From assembly GCA_964557545.1 (NCBI GenBank), contig CAZLAK010000003.1, positions 1 through 64,000 on the forward strand: DNA of 64,000 bases, in the 5' to 3' direction. The notes below the pieces were generated by a model. The model was given only the letters and a program-made list of their open reading frames with translations. It was not told the DNA's origin and ran no database searches. This document shows positions 14,968 to 22,268 of the stretch, one piece after another (within the stretch, counting starts at the first letter, position 1; every line of letters starts with the position of its first letter). The DNA comes from CAZLAK01 sp964557545 (GTDB taxonomy: Bacteria; Bacillota; Desulfotomaculia; Desulfotomaculales; Pelotomaculaceae). The position numbers and the translations under genes are program-made.

Positions 14968-15815
14968 AGACTACCAGCCACCACTACGCTGCGGTTTTCA
15001 CGTTTTGCCCTGGTAGAGGCCAAGCTGGCCATATTAATTAAGTCGCTTACTGTATAGCGAGTGTTACTTTGGGGGCGAACAGAACTGCAGCGCCGCCCTC
15101 CGGCCACTCCAGCCGAAGCGCTCAAGCGAATATCCTGGTTGTAGGTATGTCCATTTATTTTTTGTACGAGCCGCACTGCTACTTCCCTCGCCTCAATCTG
15201 GCTTGCGGTTAGTACAAGGGCAAACTCGTCGCCAGCGTAGCGGCAAAGGAAGCTTGCCGGAGGTACGGCCTCTCTCAATAACTTAGCTACTTCCCTTAGT
15301 ACCTGGTCTCCGGTTACATGGCCGTAATTTTTATCGATGTAACCAAAGTCGTCCAGGTCAATAAAGATAATGGCGATCTCCTGCCCGTTTTTCAGCAGGT
15401 CGCAGGCTTTCTGGAAAAGGTACTCTGCCCGGGGCAGGTTGGTCATCGGGTCTATGTACTTCCCCACTTCGACAAGGACCTGCAAAGCTGTTACTAACCC
15501 AACCAACTGGCCTTCCTCTACCACCAGCAGGCACTTTACCCTGTGTTGCTCAAATTTCTCCTTGGCTTCCCAGAGGCTGGTTTTTGGTGATACAGTGATA
15601 GGATTTTTGGTCATGGCATCGGCCACCAGGCGGTTGGGGTGGGCATGGCGGATGTCGCGGGAAGTGATGACCCCAACCAGCTGGTTGCCATCTACAACTG
15701 GCAGGGTGCTGTACGGGGAATTTTCCATAATTTCAATGGCCGTTTTTATGCTTGACCACGGAGAAATTGTTGTAAATTCTTTGACCATAATGTCCGCCAT
15801 TGTCAAGATTTTCAT
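14946..15815 (-). CDS. CBS-pair protein with C-terminal GGDEF domain (AGDEF variant)
   Basis: A 289-residue product with two CBS motifs (about 5-55 and 65-120: STLPVVDGNQLVGVITSRDI and KCLLVVEEGQLVGLVTALQV) that may sense an adenine nucleotide. A GGDEF domain follows (about 125-285). The signature is RYAGDEF, Ala replacing the first Gly, and the RxxD product-inhibition site five residues upstream is absent. FIDLDDFGYIDKNYGH keeps the metal Asp. It could be a diguanylate cyclase or a degenerate nucleotide sensor. ATG 15815 follows GGTGGGA; no partner gene is apparent. Confidence 0.8.
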   Translation of the reverse strand: MKILTMADIMVKEFTTISPWSSIKTAIEIMENSPYSTLPVVDGNQLVGVITSRDIRHAHPNRLVADAMTKNPITVSPKTSLWEAKEKFEQHRVKCLLVVEEGQLVGLVTALQVLVEVGKYIDPMTNLPRAEYLFQKACDLLKNGQEIAIIFIDLDDFGYIDKNYGHVTGDQVLREVAKLLREAVPPASFLCRYAGDEFALVLTASQIEAREVAVRLVQKINGHTYNQDIRLSASAGVAGGRRCSSVRPQSNTRYTVSDLINMASLASTRAKRENRSVVVAGSLQLAEVS

Positions 15816-15854
15816 TATCATTCCCACCAGATGTTAGCGTAATTAACATTGTAC

Positions 15855-16217
15855 TTAGAGTTCAATGGCTTTACTAACTGTAATTACTACGTTTACTTGC
15901 GCCCTGATTACCGTATGTTCGGTGATGATTTTAAGCCCTTCTTCGAGAATGAAGGGGATGATCTTTTCTTTAGGAATTAATTTTAGAAGCGACCTGCGTA
16001 CTACTACGGCCTCAATAGGTCCTTCTTCTACAGGTAGTACCTCGTACTGTTCGGGTGAAAGGGCATCCACCATTCTTCTGGCCGCCTCCGGACCAATGGG
16101 GGCACGCCTTCCCACCAAGAGTATATCCTGCATGGGGGGTATTTCAAATTCGGAGAGGCGGACGGTAACATGTGCCATCCTGTTGTTTTCGTTTCTTTCA
16201 ACCTTGTTAGCGGACAT
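15855..16217 (-). CDS. Hypothetical protein, unknown
   Basis: A 120-residue soluble product from ATG 16217, which follows CGGGGTG. It reads as alternating strands and helices (MAHVTVRLSEFEIPPMQDIL, VEEGPIEAVVVRRSLLKLIP, HTVIRAQVNVVITVSKAIEL). Its family is not recognised. It lies between the CBS-GGDEF gene and the IS200/IS605 remnant on the same strand. It could be part of the cargo of the island. Confidence 0.45.
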   Translation of the reverse strand: MSANKVERNENNRMAHVTVRLSEFEIPPMQDILLVGRRAPIGPEAARRMVDALSPEQYEVLPVEEGPIEAVVVRRSLLKLIPKEKIIPFILEEGLKIITEHTVIRAQVNVVITVSKAIEL

Positions 16218-16269
16218 TTTTTCACCCCGAATTATTTCCGAATTATTTTTGAAAAAGCAACACAAAAAT

Positions 16270-16839
16270 ACTCCTTCGGCAGCAGGCTGCCACGGGTGAC
16301 TTCCTGCCACCTCTAAAGGGGTGGGCTTCTTCTTTCACCAACGGAAGCTTACGCGGATGTAGGGGTTGCTCCCCAGTATCCGCGAAGCGGCCTCCCTCTC
16401 CGTAGGCTTGAGTTCGGTCCAGTCCAGACCTACGGCCTGTTCAGGGCCCAGGCCAAGCCCCTTCCGATATGTGCCCTGCCGACTCACAGTAGTATGAGCG
16501 CGTCCACAGCGATGGAAGCCGGCTTTTCAGAGAAGGAAACTCTTTTATAAACACTCTGGAGATATAGCCTTTCAACTGCTGGACGATAAAATGAGGGCTG
16601 TGAGTGGGATTGGTTTTCGCAAACAGATACACGTGGTCCGGCATGACCTCCATCTGAACGGTTTCTGCTCCAATTTCCTGGGCTTTTTGGAACAGCAGTT
16701 CTTTTAGTCGCTCAGCTACTTCACCTACCAGGACTTTGCGCCGGTACTTAGGACACCAGATGAGGTGATAGCCGATGTTATATACTGTCATAGCCGATCG
16801 TTTCCATCGCTTGCTGTTCATGGTTTTATTATACTGCAA
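16270..16839 (-). mobile_element. Decayed IS200/IS605-type insertion sequence
   Basis: The segment holds a tnpA-like gene with a disrupted 3' end. It is joined to about 45 codons (GPEQAVGLDWTEL, EREAASRILGSNPYIRVSF, ending near 16335) that resemble the C-terminal tail of a tnpB/orfB gene. Then comes an imperfect hairpin CCACCCCTTTAGAGGTGGC (around 16311-16329), typical of the right end of this family. Most of tnpB is missing, so the element cannot move by itself. Confidence 0.6.
16441..16839 (-). pseudogene. tnpA: IS200-like Y1 transposase (TnpA), degenerate
   Basis: The frame encodes a 132-residue protein with the typical start VYNIGYHLIWCPKYRRKVL and the segment VMPDHVYLFAKTNPTHSP. The catalytic HuH motif, normally His-x-His, is HVY here. 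The C-terminal helix carrying the nucleophilic Tyr is replaced by an out-of-frame tail after RSYYCESAG. Both changes should abolish single-strand transposition. The likely original start is the ATG at MNSKRWKR, a few codons in. Confidence 0.75.
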
Positions 16840-16890
16840 ATATTAGTTCTCTGCACCATATCTAACAACCTACGCCAGGATGCCCGCCTT

Positions 16891-18195
16891 TCATCCCTCC
16901 CTTAAAAGGGTAGGCTTTCCCGGCGGGAGATCGTAAACTTTAGGAAACTTTACTGAGAAGGTAGTTCCCGAGGGCCCTGTTTCAACGTCTATCTTGGCAT
17001 TGTGGCGGGCAGCTATGCTGTGGCATACTGCCAGGCCGAGCCCGGTGCCCGTTTCCTTAGTGGTAAAAAAAGGGGTCCCCAGTTTTTCTAAAATTTCCGG
17101 TTCAATACCCTTGCCTTCGTCGGCAACGCTTAGGATAACTTCATTATCACTGGCAGATGTGCTTATGGTAATAGTGCCTCCTGGCTCCATAGCTTCTATT
17201 CCGTTGCGCACTAAGTTGAAGATAATTTGGCGCATTTCCTTTTCGTCTAGCTGTAACAGGGGGATATTACCGAGCTTTATTTGCAGGTTCATGTTGTGTT
17301 TAAGAATATCAGCATTCAACAGCGGTTCAACGGTTTTGATTACCTCGTTAAGATTAACCGCCTTCTTTTCTACCGGTTTGTTTTTGGCAAGGTTGAGGAA
17401 TTCCGTGATTATGGCGTTTGCCCTGTCCAATTCACTGACCATTAACTGCAGGTACTTTGTGTCTTCTGATTGTATTTTCGTCGACATTAGCTGCAAAAAA
17501 CCGCGCACAGTAGTCATGGGGTTTCTTATCTCGTGCCCGATAGCTGCGGCCATCTCACCTACCAGGTTGAGCCTGTCAAGTTTTGCGACTTCCTTTTCCA
17601 TTTTTTCCCGCATCATCATTTCTCTTTTAAGGCTTTCCAGACCTTTTTTTAATTCTTCGCAATATTCTGATTCATTTTTTATAAGGGTGCCGATTAACCA
17701 GCCCAGTAAAAACATAACAGATGAAGTTAAAAATACGTTCTCAATTGTCTCTACAATACTTAATTTTTGGGTGTACACGTAGTAGAAAATCAATATTCCG
17801 GTACAGTATGCTGCAGTAAGAGCACCTCCCCTGGACCCTTTTATGCTGGCAGAAACAATTACAGGCAACAAAAACATTATTTGCATATTACTGGCTGCGC
17901 TCTTTGTTGAGTAAAGGGCTAAGATAGATACAACTATTGGCAATAATATGTAATATGAGTCTCTTAGAACTGGATACTCGCTAATAAAGGTATTTGCCCT
18001 GCGCAAAAAAACGATACAAATGGCGGCAGTCCCAAAATAAATAGAAGCACGTATGGAGGTTGCCGGGTAAACTTGTGTATCTTTGCCGTTGTTGAGAATT
18101 AAAATGATGACCAGTATAACTACACAGATCATGTGCACAAAGGCAATCCATTCTTCAAACCTTCTTTTCCTATAATCAATTTTTTCTGGATTCAC
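16891..18195 (-). CDS. Membrane sensor histidine kinase, sporulation-kinase type (HisKA)
   Basis: A 434-residue product with six predicted membrane segments (residues about 15-170), a coiled linker, a HisKA dimerisation domain with the H-box GEMAAAIGHEIRNPM (phospho-acceptor His221), and an ATPase domain with NLVRNGIEAM, DEGKGIEPE and TGTGLGLAV. The H-box wording and the lack of a cognate response regulator resemble KinB/KinD-type phosphorelay kinases, so Spo0F/Spo0A may be the target; this is inference. GTG 18195 has only a weak ribosome binding site. It lies 149 nt downstream of the AgrC-like membrane gene on the same strand. Confidence 0.85.
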   Translation of the reverse strand: MNPEKIDYRKRRFEEWIAFVHMICVVILVIILILNNGKDTQVYPATSIRASIYFGTAAICIVFLRRANTFISEYPVLRDSYYILLPIVVSILALYSTKSAASNMQIMFLLPVIVSASIKGSRGGALTAAYCTGILIFYYVYTQKLSIVETIENVFLTSSVMFLLGWLIGTLIKNESEYCEELKKGLESLKREMMMREKMEKEVAKLDRLNLVGEMAAAIGHEIRNPMTTVRGFLQLMSTKIQSEDTKYLQLMVSELDRANAIITEFLNLAKNKPVEKKAVNLNEVIKTVEPLLNADILKHNMNLQIKLGNIPLLQLDEKEMRQIIFNLVRNGIEAMEPGGTITISTSASDNEVILSVADEGKGIEPEILEKLGTPFFTTKETGTGLGLAVCHSIAARHNAKIDVETGPSGTTFSVKFPKVYDLPPGKPTLLREG

Positions 18196-18344
18196 AAAAC
18201 GTACGGCACCAAAATCTCCCGCCTTTGGATGCGGAAAAGAGGCGCCGTCCCCTCCTTTTTCAGTGCTATTTTTAGAGTGCCCTTTTTTATACTCCGCAGG
18301 AGTTCAATACAGGCAGGTCACAGCGCGGGATGGATATGCAGGGA

Positions 18345-18809
18345 TTATATTTTCCAGCCTTTTTCACACTTTTTTCTAAACTTAGAAATTAGTGCGGCAA
18401 GGGCTATTAAAATAACTGCCTGCGGTATCCCCAAAAGCATCCAGAGGAGGTTGTTTGATAGAACGTAATCCAGCGGCAGCTTGGTCAGTGAGAAAAACAG
18501 TTCGTGGACGGCGAACTCTAAAGAAATTAAGACTGCAACGCTGCAGAAAGAGATGAGCAGGCATGTGCTGGGCGTTAAGTAGGTTGCGTAAGCGTAAAAA
18601 AGGGTCAAAAGGATTATTAACAGAACAGTGTGCAGGCCAAAGGTGAGATTTAAGGACCTGATAAACAGAATTATTATCGTAAAAATAGAACCAGCCAGTG
18701 CTATGATGTTCCAGCGCAAGGGTATACCTGCCAAAGCAAGTCCGAATGCTATTTCACCCACTATTTCTAAGACCCCCTGCACAAAAGAAAGAATCACCTT
18801 TATTAGCAT
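18345..18809 (-). CDS. Five-TM membrane protein resembling the receptor half of AgrC-like kinases
   Basis: A 154-residue protein with five predicted membrane helices (about 3-28, 33-50, 58-78, 84-105, 120-143) and a basic tail KFRKKCEKGWKI. The pattern LALAGIPLRWNII...IRSLNLTFGLHTVLLI is one I associate with N-terminal receptor domains of AgrC-type kinases in Firmicutes, but here the kinase part is missing. ATG follows AAGGAAAGGCGGG. It lies upstream of the histidine kinase and divergent from agrB. It may be a separate receptor or accessory subunit; this is an inference from position and pattern. Confidence 0.55.
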   Translation of the reverse strand: MLIKVILSFVQGVLEIVGEIAFGLALAGIPLRWNIIALAGSIFTIIILFIRSLNLTFGLHTVLLIILLTLFYAYATYLTPSTCLLISFCSVAVLISLEFAVHELFFSLTKLPLDYVLSNNLLWMLLGIPQAVILIALAALISKFRKKCEKGWKI

Positions 18810-19316
18810 GATTTACCCGCCTTTCCTTAAGATACATCATTAAAAGTTCTTCCCTTCACCCCAGAAAACCTTCTTACAAAAGGATTTTATGAAAAATTTT
18901 CGACATATTCTGACATTACATTTATTTTAAGGTAAACGAACATGTCATCATAACTAAAAAACATTGAGTACTTCTTTAAGAAGAAATATGGATGTTTTTA
19001 TTTTTAATTTAAATTTTTATTTTGAATTTTTATAGAATTTTAATCATATTTTTTTGCACAGTAAGTGAATATTTGTCTAGTTTTGACGATTTTTTTCCAT
19101 CGAAAATACATTAATCGAAGAAGGAATTTTTATAATGTTGTAGAAAAAGCCCGCTTAATACGGAACAATGCGGTGCTGTGAACATCGTGGCCAAATAATT
19201 TCCGGCAGCTATATTGAGTTTTAAATTATATGCAAGTTATATGCAGACATTAAATCATAGTGGTAAATGCCATCATGGGCTAGCTTTAATTGTCATGGGA
19301 GAATGAGTATAAATTT
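18810..19316. other. AT-rich divergent intergenic region of the agr-like locus
   Basis: About 500 bp without a credible gene, much more AT-rich than the flanks. It holds a TGTCGAA 0A-box-like site on the minus strand (18899-18905) and a TTGACG at 19083-19088 that could be part of a plus-strand promoter. A TATAAT occurs at 19131-19136. It separates agrB from the AgrC-like gene. Confidence 0.5.
18899..18905 (-). promoter_or_regulatory. Possible Spo0A box (TGTCGAA)
   Basis: Minus strand TGTCGAA lies about 8 nt upstream of CATAAAAT, a position near -35 for the AgrC-like gene. A 7-mer can occur by chance in a region of this size, so this is tentative. Confidence 0.25.
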
Positions 19317-19958
19317 ATGAATTATTCAGAGGCGTGTAGGTACCTAACAAAAAAATTATTAATACTTACCGGCCAGGATTTTGACAAAGAAGATATTTTA
19401 GCATACTCCCTGGAAATTTTAATTATTAATACATTTAATATTTTTTTAACAATTTTGCTGGGGTTTTTTCTCGGAGTTTTAAAGAGCACCATGGCTTGTC
19501 TTGCGGTTGCTTTTTTATTCAGGCACACTGCCGGCGGGGCGCATTCTGCATCGGCATTTCGCTGCGCAATTATAACAATTTTAATGTTTCCATCAATATC
19601 TTTACTTGCTGAATTTTTATCCCCACTAATAAGCGATTATTACCTGAGTAGCATTAATACTATAATTGTTATAGTTTTTGGTTTACTGTTTATTTATTTG
19701 ACACCGGCTGTCACAGAAAATGCACCGGTAATTTCCCATAGTAGGAAGAAAAAATTGAAATTAATTTCCATAGTTATGTACATTACGGTGTCCGTGCTTA
19801 CCTCATATTTATACAAGTCCAGATATATAGACGAAAGCATATACATAAGTGTTGTGCTGTGTATTGTATGGTGCGTTTTTCTTATGACGCGGTATGGAAA
19901 AGCATTTTTTAAATATCTAGATAAAATAAAAATAAATAGAGGAGGTGAATTTAGTTGA
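19317..19958 (+). CDS. agrB: AgrB-like autoinducer-processing cysteine protease
   Basis: A 213-residue integral membrane protein that would cleave the AgrD precursor and form its thiolactone ring. The active-site segment RHTAGGAHSASAFRC gives His76 and Cys83, seven apart as in AgrB of Staphylococcus aureus (His77, Cys84). About six hydrophobic segments follow the usual AgrB order. ATG 19317 is preferred over TTG 19290, though the ribosome binding site is weak (GAG about 9 nt upstream). The stop overlaps the agrD start (TTGA), indicating coupling. Composition is AT-rich relative to the core genes. Confidence 0.88.
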   Translation: MNYSEACRYLTKKLLILTGQDFDKEDILAYSLEILIINTFNIFLTILLGFFLGVLKSTMACLAVAFLFRHTAGGAHSASAFRCAIITILMFPSISLLAEFLSPLISDYYLSSINTIIVIVFGLLFIYLTPAVTENAPVISHSRKKKLKLISIVMYITVSVLTSYLYKSRYIDESIYISVVLCIVWCVFLMTRYGKAFFKYLDKIKINRGGEFS

Positions 19959-20077
19959 GGTATAAAATTTTTGGGTTTTTTATAACGTTACTTTTGATTT
20001 TCGCTAACATAGCTTCAGCTTCTGCATGCACTCTTTCGCATTACCAGCCTCCGGTGCCAGATTCTCTAAGAAAATAA
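19955..20077 (+). CDS. agrD: AgrD-like cyclic lactone autoinducer precursor peptide (40 aa)
   Basis: A TTG start 9 nt after GGAGG (19941-19945) opens a 40-codon frame overlapping the agrB stop by 4 bp. The peptide has a short basic start (MRYK), an amphipathic or hydrophobic leader to about residue 17, ANIASASA, then Cys25 followed by TLSH, then the conserved-style tail YQPPVPDSLRK. By analogy with clostridial AgrD, the predicted signal is a five-residue thiolactone ring from Cys25 to His29, with exocyclic residues from the SASA side. A strong terminator follows at once. Confidence 0.9.
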   Translation: MRYKIFGFFITLLLIFANIASASACTLSHYQPPVPDSLRK

Positions 20078-20080
20078 TAT

Positions 20081-20116
20081 TCTAAAAAAGGGGCGGCTAT
20101 GCTGCCTCTTTTTTAG
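20081..20116 (+). terminator. Intrinsic terminator after agrBD
   Basis: Thirteen consecutive base pairs (20082-20094 with 20104-20116, including one G-T) and a T-rich 3' arm, starting 4 nt after the agrD stop codon. Confidence 0.92.
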
Positions 20117-20345
20117 GAATGCCTAAATGATTATGATATTAACTTTGTTGTTGGGATATTTTTAAACTGCAGATAATGCCCCAAATTTGGATATTTGTGA
20201 ACACTGCAGGGGCTAAACAAAATTTTTCAGCTTCTGATCTTATTCCGAAGTTAGAGTGAGAAATGCTGGGTAGGGTGGCGTAATTATTATGTCACTGATA
20301 ACTTTTCATTAATATTAGCCCTGTTCACAGGGTTTTTCTTTTTCA
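20117..20345 (+). other. Intergenic segment ending in an unexplained plus-strand terminator
   Basis: No gene is visible on the plus strand between the agrD terminator and 20346, yet CCCTGT/ACAGGG (20319-20332) followed by TTTTTCTTTTT looks like another intrinsic terminator. GCCCC/GGGGC and two CTGCAG sites could fold upstream. This would fit a short RNA of roughly 150-200 nt, but no strong promoter is seen. Confidence 0.3.
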
Positions 20346-20382
20346 TAACTAGAAAATTTCAATTTTAAGTAAAAAGTTATTA

Positions 20383-20823
20383 TTAGTTTAATTTCGGTTG
20401 AATATCTTTTACTACTAAGCTCCACCATGCTAAATAATCATTGTATCTTTTTATGGGCCTGGATATATTGACAGATGTTTCCACATGAATGATTTTAACA
20501 TTAAAAAGGGAAGCAACTGAAGCAACAGCTTCATTAATTTTTTTGCCCATCCCTTTATAAGCTGGATTAGGGCTTGTGACTCCCATTAACGGAAAAACAT
20601 ATAAAACATTAAAACCGGTTAATGGCAGTTCGATCAGCGGCTTTGGCTTTTCCATTAATAAAACATAAGTGTGAATTTTTATGTTCGGTTTGGCAACATA
20701 AATATCCAAAAGTCCTTCTAGCCGGTGGGAATTTGCGCGTATTATTTCAAGAAACTCCGGCAGCAATGAAACCCGATCAAAAATTACAGGGTGATACTGA
20801 TCAAGTTTAAAAATAAGTTTCAC
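20383..20823 (-). CDS. Hypothetical protein, unknown
   Basis: A 146-residue soluble product with alternating strands and helices (IKIHTYVLLMEKPKPLIELP, NVLYVFPLMGVTSPNP, ASLFNVKIIHVETSVNISRP). I do not recognise a family. The GTG start has only a weak ribosome binding site and lies 32 bp from the start of the divergent P-loop gene, leaving no room for separate promoters between them. It has AT-rich composition like the agr locus. Confidence 0.5.
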   Translation of the reverse strand: MKLIFKLDQYHPVIFDRVSLLPEFLEIIRANSHRLEGLLDIYVAKPNIKIHTYVLLMEKPKPLIELPLTGFNVLYVFPLMGVTSPNPAYKGMGKKINEAVASVASLFNVKIIHVETSVNISRPIKRYNDYLAWWSLVVKDIQPKLN

Positions 20824-20855
20824 CCCATTTACTTTAAATTTGTGTGGAGGTGCGA

Positions 20856-21233
20856 GTGTTTTTGTTCCCTATTTTTCTTAAAGTTAACGGATTTTCTGTT
20901 CAGGAACTTGCTTGCAGGATACTGGAGAAAGCCCTCGATAAAAACGCCAGTATTGCGATATGCGGCCCTGTCGGAACGGGAAAGACGGTTTTGCTGGAAC
21001 ACCTAGCCTTGCATCTTAAGTTAAAGGGGTGCCGTTTAGTACGGTTCGACTTCGGTGAGCTTGCGGCATATGAAGGCGGAAAACCGGATTATATTGTCGC
21101 CGATCACCTTGCTTCTCTGCAGAGCTTAGAAACAATAAAAAAAGATTATGCCGGCATACCGTTAATAGCTGTCCTCTATGAGTATCCTGACAGCGGGTTT
21201 GACGTAATTGTTAAAGTGTTGCCCCAGCTATAG
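20856..21233 (+). CDS. Small P-loop NTPase, unknown
   Basis: A 125-residue product with a clear Walker A motif, CGPVGTGKTVLLEHL, near residue 40 and a possible Walker B-like strand (PDYIVADHLASLQ). The rest of a normal ATPase (sensor, arginine finger) is absent, so it is either a single-domain protein or a truncation. GTG 20856 lies 5 nt after GGAGG (20846-20850). The segment IAVLYEYPDSGFDVI is reminiscent of secretion-type or type IV pilus ATPases but is too short to assign. Confidence 0.55.
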   Translation: MFLFPIFLKVNGFSVQELACRILEKALDKNASIAICGPVGTGKTVLLEHLALHLKLKGCRLVRFDFGELAAYEGGKPDYIVADHLASLQSLETIKKDYAGIPLIAVLYEYPDSGFDVIVKVLPQL

Positions 21234-21496
21234 ACGCAAAATGAGTTAATTCTTTGAAAAGTTTCTTTGCCTTCTGGAACAAGTCCCCTATGCAGACAGA
21301 ATGTTAATTTTTTAGTTGATATTACTGTTCTCCGTTATGGAGCACGGCCATGATTTATTGGCTATTTGTAAGGAAATACCGTTCGCTTTCACCGCGCGTA
21401 GACGGGTCATCTGATCTACCCCGCGCGCACTCCAGGCTATTGGCGTTCTGAGGATGGTCCTCCAAAAATTCAAAAATTCCTACAGTAACTTTTACA
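21234..21496. other. Right edge of the accessory island, no gene
   Basis: No coding frame is convincing. It contains an inverted repeat, CGCGCGTAGA (21393-21402) against TCTAC-cc-CGCGCG (21415-21427). At 21491-21503 there is the 13-mer TTTACACTAAGGT, also present at the left edge (13531-13543). Confidence 0.35.
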
Positions 21497-22210
21497 CTAA
21501 GGTTTTTCCCAGTACAGCATCCTGCCGCAATGGGCGCAGAAAACCACTTCCTCTCCCTCTTTTAAAAGCCGCAGGTCACAAAACGGAATGCTTACGTGGC
21601 AGCCCGTGCAGATTCCCTTGGTTACGCGCGCCACAGGGTCAAAGTACTTTTTCTTCATATCCAGGTACTTTTTGTAAAGTTCCGGCTGTACTTTGTCCAA
21701 GATTTTTTGGCGGGCGGCCGGCATCTGGAACAGCAGCTGCTTTAACTTGTGCTGGGCAGCAAGGTAAGAGCCTTCTACCTGCCTCAATAAGTCGCTGTCC
21801 TCTTTTAATGCTGCCTCCAACTCACTTACACTCTTTTCTAAGTCGTCCTGGCGTTCCATCAAAAGTAAAATTTCCTCTTCCAGCCGGTCGACAACTGTTT
21901 CCACGTTTTTCACCTTTCTTTCGGCCGCTTCCAGCTCCCTGGAACTGGTAATGGAGCCTGAATAGAGAACTTCCTTCATTTTTTTAAGCTGTCCGGCCAG
22001 CGACCTGCTCTCCATCTCCTTGACTTTGATGTCTTTACCCAACTGACGGTGCTCCTCTTTTATATTTTCCAGTGCCTGCCTCTTCGCTAAAACTTTTTCT
22101 TTTAAGCCGGCCACTTTCCCAGCTAAATCCCCGCTTTTTAACCTCCTTTCTAATGACCTGCACTGCTCTTCCAGTTGCTGCAGCTCCCAAAGAGGCTTTA
22201 AATCTAACAC
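21497..22210 (-). CDS. C4-type zinc-ribbon coiled-coil protein (COG1579 / CT398-like)
   Basis: A 237-residue protein: residues about 5-170 form a long coiled coil, followed by a zinc ribbon with CTGC and CAHCG (ICTGCHVSIPF, VVFCAHCGRMLYW). In the COG1579 family the coiled coil with C-terminal ribbon is linked to RNA or nucleic-acid functions but no reaction is known. GTG starts 10 nt after GGAGG. It lies downstream of nif3, as in many Clostridia; an intrinsic terminator separates them. Confidence 0.85.
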   Translation of the reverse strand: MLDLKPLWELQQLEEQCRSLERRLKSGDLAGKVAGLKEKVLAKRQALENIKEEHRQLGKDIKVKEMESRSLAGQLKKMKEVLYSGSITSSRELEAAERKVKNVETVVDRLEEEILLLMERQDDLEKSVSELEAALKEDSDLLRQVEGSYLAAQHKLKQLLFQMPAARQKILDKVQPELYKKYLDMKKKYFDPVARVTKGICTGCHVSIPFCDLRLLKEGEEVVFCAHCGRMLYWEKP

Positions 22211-22235
22211 CGCCTGCCACCTCCTCGCCGCTTAA

Positions 22236-22262
22236 CAAAAAAAGACAGGTAAAAACCTGCCG
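22236..22262 (-). terminator. Intrinsic terminator between nif3 and the zinc-ribbon gene
   Basis: On the minus strand CAGGT pairs with ACCTG around an AAAA/TTTT loop, then seven T (22237-22243). The stem is short, so read-through is likely. Confidence 0.55.
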
Positions 22263-22268
22263 CCGTGA

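Noticed and set aside
16891..18195. Histidine kinase as AgrC proper
   Set aside because: It has a HisKA H-box (GHEIRNP) and six TMs like sporulation kinases, not the GHKL architecture of AgrC.
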